Shown here piece by piece: positions 20,601 through 30,548 of a DNA stretch of 64,000 nt (position 1 is the first letter of the stretch; each line of letters opens with the position of its first letter). Source of the stretch: Nothophaeocryptopus gaeumannii. Taxonomy: Eukaryota > Ascomycota > Dothideomycetes > Mycosphaerellales > Mycosphaerellaceae. The stretch is taken from the NCBI GenBank assembly GCA_031771865.1, contig JASISA010000002.1:496001-560000 (forward strand), read 5' to 3'. Under the pieces are notes generated by a model. That model was given only the letters and a program-made list of their open reading frames with translations, ran no database searches and had not been told where the DNA came from. A program made the position numbers and the translations under genes.

Positions 20601-21743
20601 CTACGTCCCCAACGAAGCAACCAAACAATCCATAGCCGAACTATGCGTACTCGCATCCGCACCGCTAAACGGTCCATCCCAAGCCAGACCGAACTGATTA
20701 TTCTGCTGATCCCGCGTCCAAATACTATTCGCGTTACTGTCCAGAAATCGCGAATATGCATCTTTAGGCGCAGCTCTCTGCAGATACACCAAATTCCGCG
20801 TAAAGATCCCCTTAAATTGCGTTCGGTCGCGATTACACGCTAATTCCCCAGTCTGTCCCTCACAGGGTTCGCGAAGGATGCCATTCGGACTTAAGTACTT
20901 GAGCGTGGCGTCGGCGAAACCTTGGGCGGTTTGGAGGTATGAAGAATCGCCTGTTGCGCGAGAGAGCTCGACTAAGGCTCCTATAAGAGTGCCTTGATTG
21001 TAGGTCCATGTGGTTTTGCCGTTGTTCTGACAATTTCCGTCGAAGCCATCGTTGACAAGATTCATCTCGTTAATAAGACCAGTTGCTTGGAACCACCTCC
21101 ATTGCTGCGCAGCAATTCCGCGGTAGTCGCCACCTTGAGCGCGGTTTGCAAGGGCAGCGGCTATGTAGAGGAAGAGCTCGTTGGGGATGGTGTTCACATA
21201 CTTGCGCGATCTGTTCCAGAAGATTCCACCGGTGCCTCCAGAGTTCTGGGAACAGTTCGTTTGACCAAAGGTTCCTTGCATGTCTGAGAAGATGGATTCC
21301 GCCATGGAAAGATATTCGCCGTTATTCGTTAGGTCATATGCTGCGATCCATGCGAGCGCCCACCAGCCTTCATCGTCGTAAAAGCTGTGCATATTTGTGA
21401 GCAGAGCGAGCATACAGTCGGCATTTGAGACAGCTTACTCTCCAAGAAATCTTCCACCGCCAAGCTGACCGCTCTGCGCGGAGGCTGGAGGTATCTGCGC
21501 TACGTTGAAGGTGTTGGCCAGCACAGACTCGACGTCATTTCTCCTCCCTTCGTCGACGGCACCCAAGTGTGCCAACATTGTAGCTATGGCGCCGGCATTC
21601 CACCAGCCTGCCGTTTTCCATAGTCCACTTGACTGATCATACCAAGTCTGGAGTTGTCGATACGAGGTTTCAACGTCTCGATTTACGGGTGTGCATTCAG
21701 CAACTGTCAGCAAGATCGCGAGTGCAAATACGACACAGACCAT
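20601..21743 (-). CDS. GH76 endo-alpha-1,6-mannanase, secreted
   Basis: Exons 21743-21439 and 21384-20601, intron 21385-21438 (54 nt, GTAAGC...GCACAG). The product is 362 aa, starting at an ATG that opens with a signal peptide (MVCVVFALAILLTVAEC); an in-frame ATG 12 codons upstream would mask it. The splice joins FLG to DFYDDEGWWALAW, so the GH76 catalytic Asp pair (about D105-D106) lies at the exon junction. Further family motifs are GGIFWNRSRKYVNTIPNELF, TWTYNQGTLIGALVEL and KGIFTRNLVYL. GH76 enzymes cut alpha-1,6-mannan of fungal cell wall or N-glycan outer chains; Dfg5/Dcw1-type members cross-link GPI proteins, but no C-terminal GPI signal is seen here, so a secreted mannanase is likelier. 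Confidence 0.9.
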
Positions 21744-22769
21744 CTTGTACGTGTCGGAAAAGTGTAGGGCAGAGTGCAACGGCTACAAGATGATGGCGGT
21801 GGCCGTGTATATCAGCAGGCCAGTACATTGCTGCAGCCTCCAAGAGTCCAAGCCGGATAGCGCAGCAGTTTCATGTCAGAAGATTGGATATCGGATCTTG
21901 TCGATGGAATAACAAGGATAAAGTCACCGTCGTGCGCCTTGATCCCGGCAATCTTACAGCAACATGAGCCGAACCGCTTTCTGTTCGCGTGTTCCAACGG
22001 GGCCACGGGTGTCAGCGTAATGGCTCCCCACAGATGGATCGCACGCTGTGTAGTAAACCTGTCGGGCACTCGAGATCGGTTCGCTGTGGCTGGGTCCCTC
22101 GGCGCGTGCATATTCATTTGATAGCGTCAACAGTGAGACAGCCTTTGTAATGATATCCAATGGACCTTCGTGATCAAAAGCCAGACATCTTTCTACTCGT
22201 GACGCCATAAGCATGGCTGGCAGTGCTACCGATTAGGTGTCTGCCGAGCCAGGATATTGCACGCGATCTGCGTACATCCTGGTGCTCTACTGGGAAGCTG
22301 CCGTAAAGCTCCCTCCCTAGTTTCCGAGAGGGGATCTTTCATTCGGCTGAGCACGCCAGCCTCCAAGTATTTAGCGAGTCATCACATTCCAGTAATAGGT
22401 CTGCTGCCAAAAAAACACAAGACCCGAATACCGCCTTGTGCACTCAATGAACAAAGCTCCAAGGCAGACACTCGAGACTGCTTAATGTAGTAAATAATAG
22501 CCAGATCTCTCGTTGCGCAAAACCGAGAAGAGAACGGTCATTGGAGGGTCTCCGGACAGCTCATCAAATTGTGAAGCAGAGCTGAGACAGGATGATGTCT
22601 GCTCAAATAGGGTTTGCATGGGTGTCCTGTTCCAGGAGCTGCACCCACATCGTCAGCATAAAGCTACTGGTTTCGTCCGGACGTGAAGTTGATCGTTGAG
22701 TCCTCCAATTGAAGCGTCATTGAGTCAACGCTGGTATTCCGGTGGGTCTGGCACGAGCCGACTATCGTA
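21744..22769. other. Intergenic, no gene supported
   Basis: About 1 kb between two minus-strand genes. Only short frames, none with family features. Confidence 0.5.
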
Positions 22770-24722
22770 TCAAGTTCCTGCTCTCGAGAACAGCTGTAAG
22801 TCGGGATCTTGAGTCATATCGCCAATGTCAAAGAGATTCTCCCACGAGATGTCTTGAAAGAAATCGTTCACATCCCATTCCGTGACATGAGCTCCAGACA
22901 TTGGAGTCGGCATATATCCTGCCTTGGCCTGCTGCGGATTGATCTTGCTGGCCCCTTGTGGCGTCTCGGGCGTCGTGGGAGACAAAGATGCGCCAGATTC
23001 TGTTGCAGTAGTCTCAAGCCGTTGCCTCTTCACAGGGCGTGCGAAGACGTCTTCGTCCAGGAATTGTTGGTCAGAGCTGCTGCGGCGTTTCTGCAAGTCG
23101 GATAAAAGCGTCGACAGCGCAGCATGGCACCTTTGTGCACTCCGCCATCGATCACCCATCCGCTTGAGAAGGTCAATACATCGCATAATCTCCTGTGAGC
23201 CTTGAGAAGTATTATATAGCCCAATTTGACAAGCGAATGAGATGACCAGTCCAGACATCCACACTGATGCCACATATCCGGGCCAGAACAGTTGACTCTG
23301 CCTCTCCATGGCCAGGATTGTTCGCTTTGCAGCACGTATCGTGACTTGCAACGCGTGATGGAACTCCGGGGAAGAACGTGGCAGCGAGAGGGCAGGTCGA
23401 TGTATGGAGATCTTTAGCTGCTCGTAAAGCACGTGCAGAAATGGCAGGAAGCGTACAATCTGCTCATCAGCGCCACTGTTTCCATGTATCGAGGCAGGCT
23501 CTGCGGGCATGCTGTTGTACCAGCGATCGATGTCGGAGCGTAGAAATAGCACCTTCCGCTGGTCACTGCTTCTCGCATGAAGAGAGATGTGGAAAAGCTC
23601 CATCACTCTTCCAGCGAGTCTCCCATACTCGACGAAGTTAGCTAATATGACTTCCAACTTATTTGCACTCTCTAAATTGGCATCGTGAGCAGACCCATTG
23701 GTATTGATCGCACCAGGCACGGCGCCCTGACTGATTACAGCACCCGCATTCGGCGTATCTGGTCCATTTGCGCCCAGGCCTGATTGCACCGCTACTGCTA
23801 CGCCGCGGTTGTTATAAGAAGCACCATGAATTTCCTTTCTGCCAGACAGACAAACGTCAATCTCGGAATCAGATAATGCGACTGGAATGCCAAGAGCCTG
23901 GCAAAGGTAACGATCCAGTCCGTATGCGCTCCACAGTATTCGTTTGCGAAGATCTCGATCTTCATTGGAGAGCTGAGGGTATCGGTACGGGCAACGGTGC
24001 AATCCAGCATGGTAGAGTAGTTTAGACAGAAGCCCTCCTATCGAAGATGCCGTTCGCAAGGCCAGTGTCGACACACAGTAGACTTGCGCCGCAAGCAGAG
24101 TCTGAATGGTGAGGATGTCATGCCGAGAGGCCAGGGACGCGACCAGTGACAAAAGATTGGACCGCGATGGAAGGGCTGAGGGGACAGACAGTCCGGAAGA
24201 GCCAATAGCCAGAATACACTGGAGTATGATCAGGTTACATAGCCTGTCACGGTCGGCAGGAAAACGACCAGAGCCATTCGCTGTTCTTGGGTCTTGGTAC
24301 AGGGCGTCCAGCTCCGCGAGAAAGGCAGGACCGGACAGAAACGGGACAATAGGGTGCCAGGTCTTAAAGTACTCCACGACAAGCTGCTGCGCAGTCTCAT
24401 AGGAAGGCAAAGAGCCGAGCTGAGCCGAGCTGCTCACCTCGATGGCTCGCGAACCATTGATGTTCAACTCAAAGGCCTGACCGCGTTCGGGCGAGTTGCG
24501 TGCTGATGGTGCGAAGTCATCCTCGCCCCCGACCGTCTCCTCTGCGGCGGGAAGATGGTTGGGTTCTTCTTGCTGAATGGAGGACTCGAAGGCCTGCTTG
24601 ACGGTATTGATGAAGTATACTCCAGAACTGCTGCCGATGAAACGCGATTCATGTGGTGATGGCTGGGTCAGAGACCCGGTCTCCCGGTTGCTCGCGGGCG
24701 ACTCTGTTGACTCCATGATCAA
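22770..24722 (-). CDS. Fungal transcription-factor middle domain protein lacking a zinc cluster
   Basis: Single long exon, about 650 aa. It shows the fungal-specific transcription factor domain: EYFKTWHPIVPFLSGPAF, RKRILWSAYGLDRYLCQALG, PVALSDSEIDVCLSG, and FLPFLHVLYEQLKISIHRP further on. Near the N-terminus FIGSSSGVYFINTVKQAF is of the type that normally follows a Zn2Cys6 cluster. No CxxC pair exists upstream in this frame, and in the 270 bp before the divergent neighbour I could assemble no zinc cluster by splicing; one candidate first exon (ATG in 24941-24943 region, GTAAGA donor) leads to a stop. It is either a cluster-less regulator or an N-terminally truncated one. It pairs head-to-head with the zinc-cluster-only gene at 24991. 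Confidence 0.8.
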   Translation of the reverse strand: MIMESTESPASNRETGSLTQPSPHESRFIGSSSGVYFINTVKQAFESSIQQEEPNHLPAAEETVGGEDDFAPSARNSPERGQAFELNINGSRAIEVSSSAQLGSLPSYETAQQLVVEYFKTWHPIVPFLSGPAFLAELDALYQDPRTANGSGRFPADRDRLCNLIILQCILAIGSSGLSVPSALPSRSNLLSLVASLASRHDILTIQTLLAAQVYCVSTLALRTASSIGGLLSKLLYHAGLHRCPYRYPQLSNEDRDLRKRILWSAYGLDRYLCQALGIPVALSDSEIDVCLSGRKEIHGASYNNRGVAVAVQSGLGANGPDTPNAGAVISQGAVPGAINTNGSAHDANLESANKLEVILANFVEYGRLAGRVMELFHISLHARSSDQRKVLFLRSDIDRWYNSMPAEPASIHGNSGADEQIVRFLPFLHVLYEQLKISIHRPALSLPRSSPEFHHALQVTIRAAKRTILAMERQSQLFWPGYVASVWMSGLVISFACQIGLYNTSQGSQEIMRCIDLLKRMGDRWRSAQRCHAALSTLLSDLQKRRSSSDQQFLDEDVFARPVKRQRLETTATESGASLSPTTPETPQGASKINPQQAKAGYMPTPMSGAHVTEWDVNDFFQDISWENLFDIGDMTQDPDLQLFSRAGT

Positions 24723-24990
24723 TCCGCACGCGTCGTAGCCATACTGCCATCGTCAACGGCGCTCCAGATGTTCATGGAAGATGTCGACATCGACGCGTAT
24801 GATTACTGCGTGCGGCTGTAGGCACGAGCGGAGAAGCGTCGGCACTGTAGTTCTACAGTCAGCAACAACGGGCCGTGAGGTGATCCCAGCCAGCCTCGGT
24901 ACATAATTCAGCCACTTCTCTTACCTCGACTCTCCATTGCAAAAGGTCCAGGGCAATAGATCTATTGATGCTCTGACTGACGCCGGTGCA
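24723..24990. promoter_or_regulatory. Shared divergent promoter region (regulator pair)
   Basis: 268 bp between the ATGs of the two divergent regulator genes. Short enough that both are likely controlled from it. No specific operator identified. Confidence 0.4.
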
Positions 24991-25981
24991 ATGCCTGCAA
25001 CGGCAACGACAACAGAGAAGAACAAGCGCTCGCGCATCACAGCCGCCTGCGCAGTCTGTCGCGCCAAGAGGCAGAAGTGCTCTGGCGAGAAGTCAGTCCA
25101 CCCCATCTCTTGCTTGTTCTTTCCCAGTACACGTAATTGACCATGTACTCTTGCAGGCCTGTATGTGACCAATGCCGCCTGCACCATGAAGAATGTTGGT
25201 GGAGCGAGACCAAGAAACGGTACTGCATCTTGACGAGCTTGACATTCGTTCGCATCTAGAACTAATGACGCGTGGCAGAGGACCAGCGAAAGACTACCTT
25301 CGATCTCTACAAGATCGCTTGCAAGAAACGGAGAAACTCCTCCTGGGCGTTCTGAGTCGAACGTCTGATGGCGACCTATTGGACCTTCTACAGCATGAAG
25401 CCATGGTCGGCAATGGAGGTCCCAGCCACCAATCGTGGATCAATGCAATGTCTGGACAAGAATACTGGTCGCAATATCCTCTCAATCGCCTGGAAGCCGT
25501 CAGAGCCTGGGAATACGCTCGAGGAACGGGGCACGGTGTCGTGAAAATGCAGCCAAAGTCGGACTTTGAGCACGCCTACAACGCGCCTGCTGTACCATCC
25601 ACGGCCGGGAGACCAATGCAGGTACATGACCCGGCTTCGCCAGCCACGATGGTATCGGTTGAGTCGCAGTCCGCGGCAGGCTTCTCGGTCGCTGAACCAG
25701 ACAGCACCTATCTCAATGCACCTGGACACACGCGGATAAGTCAAAGCTGGGCACAGGCGAATAACAATAACTCTGGTGCGGCTGCCCATGAGCGTCGATA
25801 CAGCGAGGAGACGCGCGAAGCTGGCGAAGCCTTGTTCTCCATTTCCCACAATCACAGTCGAACTCAATCGCAACAACCACTGCCACAACTTCCGCAGCCG
25901 CCACCTGCTGAAGATGCAGGCCCACCTCGATCGGTATTGGACGATGCTCCTTCGCGCTTTCCCAAACATTTGTTCTGGTGA
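24991..25981 (+). CDS. Zn2Cys6 zinc-cluster protein without a middle domain
   Basis: Three exons: 24991-25091, 25157-25219 and 25279-25981; introns 65 and 59 nt. The product is 288 aa. The zinc cluster spans C20, C23, C30, C37, C40 and C47 (ACAVCRAKRQKC, then VCDQCRLHHEEC); the first intron splits it after GEK's first bases and joins in phase. A linker and helix follow (RGPAKDYLRSLQDRLQETEK), the usual dimerisation coiled coil. The rest is Ser/Gln/Pro-rich and ends PKHLFW, with no fungal-specific TF domain. It can bind DNA but lacks the usual regulatory half, the mirror image of its divergent neighbour. Confidence 0.82.
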
Positions 25982-27131
25982 AGCAAGTCTTCAACGCAAG
26001 CAAAGGCTCTCGTGTGGTGGAGAACCGAATTTTCAGGCTAAACGTTTTTCCGCTTGAGCCATGCTCTTAACATGCTACGATGCGCTGGCAACACTTTGGC
26101 TTAGCCTTGCCAATTTGCAATATCATTGTTGTGAGACACGATGGCAACAAGACTGCGATCAACGATGCCCCGCATCAGCCTTCGCTTCAGACAAAAGCTA
26201 TGAGACCGTTCACGATCTTGCCAGCGGCTTGTGGGCAATGCCGCTCAACGAGATGGTCCAGCTCAACTAGACACAGACTTTGATCAAAATGCACCGCAGT
26301 TGCCGCATCCCAGGGCATCTCGTCTGCTGATTGACGGCATCGTCTTTTCGAAAATCCTTCCCCGCCGAAGGACACAGACTTGATGGAACGCCGATGCAAA
26401 GAAGTGGTAGGGGCTTGCCAGTGGGTGAAATGCTTCACATAAATCAGGCTGACGAAGCTGTTGTCCAAAGGTCTTCTGTCAACAAAGCATTGCGAGAAAG
26501 ACGATAATGATGATAGCACTCATGACAGTCGTGAGAGGAGGCCGTCTGCTTTCACCGGCCAATCAGACCCTCCAAGATGAGCTGACAGATCCACCCATGG
26601 TCCCTCGAACTCTATTTTCACCTCCCCTCTCCCGCCACGGCGATCCTACAGAGCCGCATCCATATCAAGAAGGCACACAGGGAGGTACGGTACCTCAATT
26701 GCATCCAAACAAGCCTGGTAGCAGATGCCAGATGCGGGCGGATAGCGCTTCCAAATCATCTTACCAGGCATGCCAGATGATCACTTTGCTAGAAAGGCTG
26801 TCAAGATCGTTGAGAACCAATCGAGGAGCAGCATCTAGGACTAGATCTAGACCCCACACATGCACCCCGCAGGTGGCAGCTGTGTTACCCGGTGCCAGGA
26901 CGCCGCAGCGTGCACAGCTGTTTGCACGGAAAGCGGGCTTGGCGGTGATCATTAACACGCAGAGCGGTCGAGCCTCTTGTTCGGCGGGATGGAGCTTTGC
27001 GCAGACAGATGGGGTAGGTCTGGTAATGGCAGGTCAAAGGCCAATGCAACGCCGCCCTGTTCTACGTCTTCATTTCATCACCATCGCAGGGCGACAGGAC
27101 GCTGTCTGATTGAAGAAGTCATTGACCTTGT
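25982..27131. other. Intergenic, no gene supported
   Basis: About 1.15 kb upstream of the catalase gene. A 200-codon frame at 26507-27109 has no domain, odd composition and no splice support, so I do not call it. The region should contain the catalase promoter. Confidence 0.5.
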
Positions 27132-28401
27132 ATGTCCTCATTGCCACTACGAGAACAGGCCAACGGCACGGATAGCACTACATCGGACAAGATGGGAAGC
27201 GCTCCACAAGACAAGTACATCCACTGGGATGCCCAAGGCGTGGAGGTCATCCAGCCTGGAGAGAAGGAGAAGATCTGGGAGGTCTCCGAGCAATTCAAGC
27301 GCATGCAGATGATGAACTTCAACGAGCACCACCACTGCTTGCGAGGAACCCACTTGAAGACTCAAGGCGTAAGCATCCGAAGGCCGGACGGTCTTACGAC
27401 TGGCCGAAACTAATAATCCATTGTAGTGCGTTATTGGCAAGTTCGCTGTCAACGACAAGCTCCCACCACACCTCGCTCAGGGCATGTTCAAGAAAGCAGG
27501 CACGTACGACTGCATCATGCGCTACTCATCCCTCACACCCAAGCTCGTCCCCGACAACATCTCCGCCCCACGAGGCATCGGTATCAAGATCTTCGGCGTG
27601 GAAGGCGAGAAGATCTGGGGCGAAGACAAGAAGACCCAAGACTTCACCATGAACAATTACCCCGTGCTCGAGCTCCGAACACCTGTAGCAACCAACGAAA
27701 TCGCCGACTCCCTCGAGAAGAACTGGAACGACCTCCCCAAATTCTTCGATTACTGCGCCTCTCGTCCAGACAAAGAAGTCGCCTGCATGCCAGGCAACCT
27801 TCCGCGTCAATACATGGTCGCCATGAACGAATGGTCTCAATCGGCTTACCGCTACGGCGACTACGTTGCCAAATTCGGTGTTTTCCCCAAGGGCGAGGAA
27901 CAGAAGAAACTTGAGAAGGAACTCATCGGTGATGATGCGGCTATCAATATTCTCTCTCAGCATACCCGTGCTTTCCACCAAAAGCACCGCGTCTCTTACT
28001 CCTTCTGCGTCCAACTCCTCGAGAACCTCGACGAACAACCCGTCGACGACATCGGTGTCGAATGGGACGCGAACAAGTATCCCTGGCATGAAGTCGCTAC
28101 TCTTGAATTCGACCCGCAAGACTCTTGGCTCCCCGAGTTCCGTACATGGTGGGATGATCGTATCACCGTCAACGGATGGCATGGATTGAAGGACCACCAG
28201 CCCCTGGGAAGCACTAACCGCATGAGGAGGGTGGTGTATGCAGAGAGTAGGAAGTTGAGAATGAGGGTGAATGGACATAAGGATTATGTAGAGCCGGCGA
28301 GTTTGTCGGATGTCCCGGCGCCTATTCCGGCGATTTATCAGGCGTTGAATCCGGAGGCCGGGCAGAAGATGGCTTTTTCGGAATTCATTGATGTTAAATA
28401 G
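27132..28401 (+). CDS. Catalase-like haem protein (small catalase/peroxidase family)
   Basis: Exons 27132-27368 and 27427-28401 with a 58-nt intron (GTAAGC...TTGTAG, phase 0), 403 aa. The distal catalytic His lies in CLRGTHLKTQGCVIGKF, and substrate-pocket sequence follows (YDCIMRYSSL, PRGIGIKIFG, TQDFTMNNYPVL). A proximal haem Tyr is likely in RMRRVVYAES (R-x3-Y). About 400 aa with no C-terminal flavodoxin-like domain, so it belongs to the shorter catalase-related peroxidase-type group rather than the classical large catalases. No signal peptide and no C-terminal SKL; it ends FIDVK. Role: hydrogen peroxide or organic peroxide removal. An ATG at 27192 is an alternative start. Confidence 0.87.
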
Positions 28402-28548
28402 GTGATGCGGGATGAAGTGGGTGGGAAGGAAGATGGGCAAGAAGGAAGACGAATGTACAGTCGCAATGACAGCTTGTTCTGATGCAGCATGAATTGATGA
28501 AGAACATCTTTTGCCATCTGAGCCATGTCTCACGTCAGATAGATCTCT

Positions 28549-29254
28549 ACACGTCAAAAGAGCTGAGAAACTTCCCTCAAACTTATCCGACGTCATCTCC
28601 TGATACCCAAGATCCGAGAATCGACCCGAAGCTCCCTTCACTATAACGATTTGTTCCAGACGCTCTACATTCTTCCGGCCGATCGCCTTCAACCACGCAG
28701 CAAAGACCTCCGGCGGCTGCTTGCTGCCGTCGGGATAGAGAGTAGACACTTCCATAGCGACGATGAATTTGTTGAGCTGATAGAAGAGGTGCAGCGTTTC
28801 GGAGCGGAGTTGTCGAGAGACTTTGGTGATGGCTGGCTGTTTAGGAGAAATTTTGCCTTCGCCGCAAGTGTACGGGCCGATTTGAAGACGCAAGATTTGA
28901 TCGTAGCGGAGTCCGATCGGTATGCAAGCTGTGATCTCGGCGTTATGAACGTTGGGAACGACAGCGTACTCGTAGATCTGGTCGCGGAGCTCGCGTGGGA
29001 GTTCGAGGAATTGGATGGGGCGAACGCTTTTGCAGTCGTTCCTAGAGCTTCCAAACGAGTGAGCAACCGGCGTTGTGTTCCAGGAATGCTCGGCTTTGAT
29101 AGACGTACCGCTCTTTGAACTTGAGCGCTGTCTCTCTCGCGCCGGCCTCGGCGATGGCGTTGACGGACGAGATCTTCATGTGCGAGAACTTCTCGAGAAG
29201 AAGCTTTTTGATAGCCGCTTCGACTCGCTCGTTGAACGCTTCCGTGGTCGCCAT
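28549..29254 (-). CDS. 2EXR-domain protein (F-box-like), 3' end uncertain
   Basis: Exons 29254-29109 and from 29047 downward, intron 29048-29108 (61 nt, GTACGT...TTGGAAG, phase 2). Exon 1 starts MATTEAFNERVEAAIKK. Exon 2 carries the hallmark of fungal 2EXR/F-box-like proteins, FLELPRELRDQIYEYAVV, then ITKVSRQLRSETLHLFYQ and a C-terminal part with EVFAAWLKAIGRKNVERLEQ. A further intron (29257-29310, GTAAGT...ACATAG) sits just before the ATG, so a 5' untranslated exon is likely. The frame stays open through 28400 into the antisense of catalase; I place the supported 3' end near 28549, and a terminal intron is possible. Ubiquitin-ligase adaptor function is only a family guess. Confidence 0.65.
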
Positions 29255-29705
29255 ACCTATGTCGAAGCTTAGCAAGCGTGCTGCAAATGCTCTCTGTGCG
29301 TGATACTTACCGAGAGGTTCCGAACAGGGCGCCGAAGACCTTGATGTTCTTTTAGAGCTAGAGAGACAAGGTTGGTGCAAAGCAGCAGTTTCGAAGTTCA
29401 ACCTCCCCTCGCCGTTTGCGCCAAGCGATCCGCCGTTTGCATGTGACGCAACTTCTGCGCGTCGCCGACCGGTCTGATTGGAAGTGCAATACTAGTGGGC
29501 ACGCTTCACTTCGAACTCCGAAGATTACTTCGACACCAACAGAATGCATTATACCTTGCAAGCCGTCTATAGCTCACGTATCCTCAAAACCTCTTACGCG
29601 TTTCTCGTCCGAAGCTTCAGCAGCCAGGTCGTCACCCGGCCAGGCCGAGGCCATTCATGAGCTTCCTTTGGTCAATAATACCATGTACGACCAGTGCTCA
29701 ATCAA

Positions 29706-30281
29706 TCAGACCATAGGCATCCATCGTTTAGGACATCCGATAGCCAGATCGCACTTCTCATCCGGAGCCATCCTGCCAAGACCTCTGCACCGTGAGGCTT
29801 GTGAAGGTCCAGGTGCCAGGCTCGCGACGAAAGGGTTGTGTTTATAGAATATAGACAAGGTCTCGCCGCGTAGCTGTCTCGAGGCTCGAGTGATGCCAGG
29901 CTGCGTTGACTTGGAAAAAATGCGAGCATGCCCGCCCTGTCCAATGACGAGCGGCCGACGTTGATCTTTTAGTGTCGACCACAGCATACTCGTAGATCTG
30001 GTCGCGGAGCTCTCGGGGTATATCGAAAAGGTGCACTGGGCGGACGCCTTTGTAGTCGGCTCTGGAGCTGAGGAACGGGTCAGCTCCATTGTTCTCTCGT
30101 ATCGCAACCTAAAGTCTTATGCTTACGCTGTCTTATATCTATCTGTACGAGCTGCCTTCTGCTCCACCACGGGCGGCCTGGTTTGGCTTGGCGATGAATT
30201 CTTCATTTGCATGAGCTCGTCGAGGGCCATGCTCTCGACTGCGACCTCCATTCTGGGATCAAAGTTGCTATTGGCTGCCAT
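29706..30281 (-). pseudogene. Frameshifted tandem copy of the 2EXR-domain gene
   Basis: Same gene structure as its neighbour: exon 1 from 30281 (MAANSNFDPRMEVAVES), intron 30068-30126 (59 nt, GTAAGC...CCTCAG) in the same phase, exon 2 from 30067 with HLFDIPRELRDQIYEYAVV. Soon after that the conserved reading jumps to another frame, where TRASRQLRGETLSIFYKHN (matching the neighbour's SRQLRSETLHLFYQLN) continues to a stop at 29706. In the original frame the protein ends at 29842 after 126 aa. A one-base indel near the sequence encoding VVDTK explains it. Confidence 0.68.
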
Positions 30282-30548
30282 GATTGCTGCAGCGTGTGAG
30301 TCTCTAGATGCTTCTTTGAGATGCAGGTCACAGGTTCCCTCCACACCCATGACTGTTTGGTGCTACGGGCTTATCAGGTGATGTTCGGCGGCAAAGATTG
30401 CAAAGTCATTTTCAAAATGCAGGAGCTACTCACCAGACATGCTGCGTGCATGTAACGTAGTCCCTGCGCCACTGCGCCTGCCATCGCGCCTACCCTTGCT
30501 TCTTGCCCTGCGCAAAGTGAAGCTCATACGATAGACTCACGCTCCCAA

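Noticed and set aside
26507..27109. 200-codon plus-strand frame upstream of catalase
   Set aside because: No domain, no repeat or signal peptide, irregular composition; it occupies the catalase promoter region.
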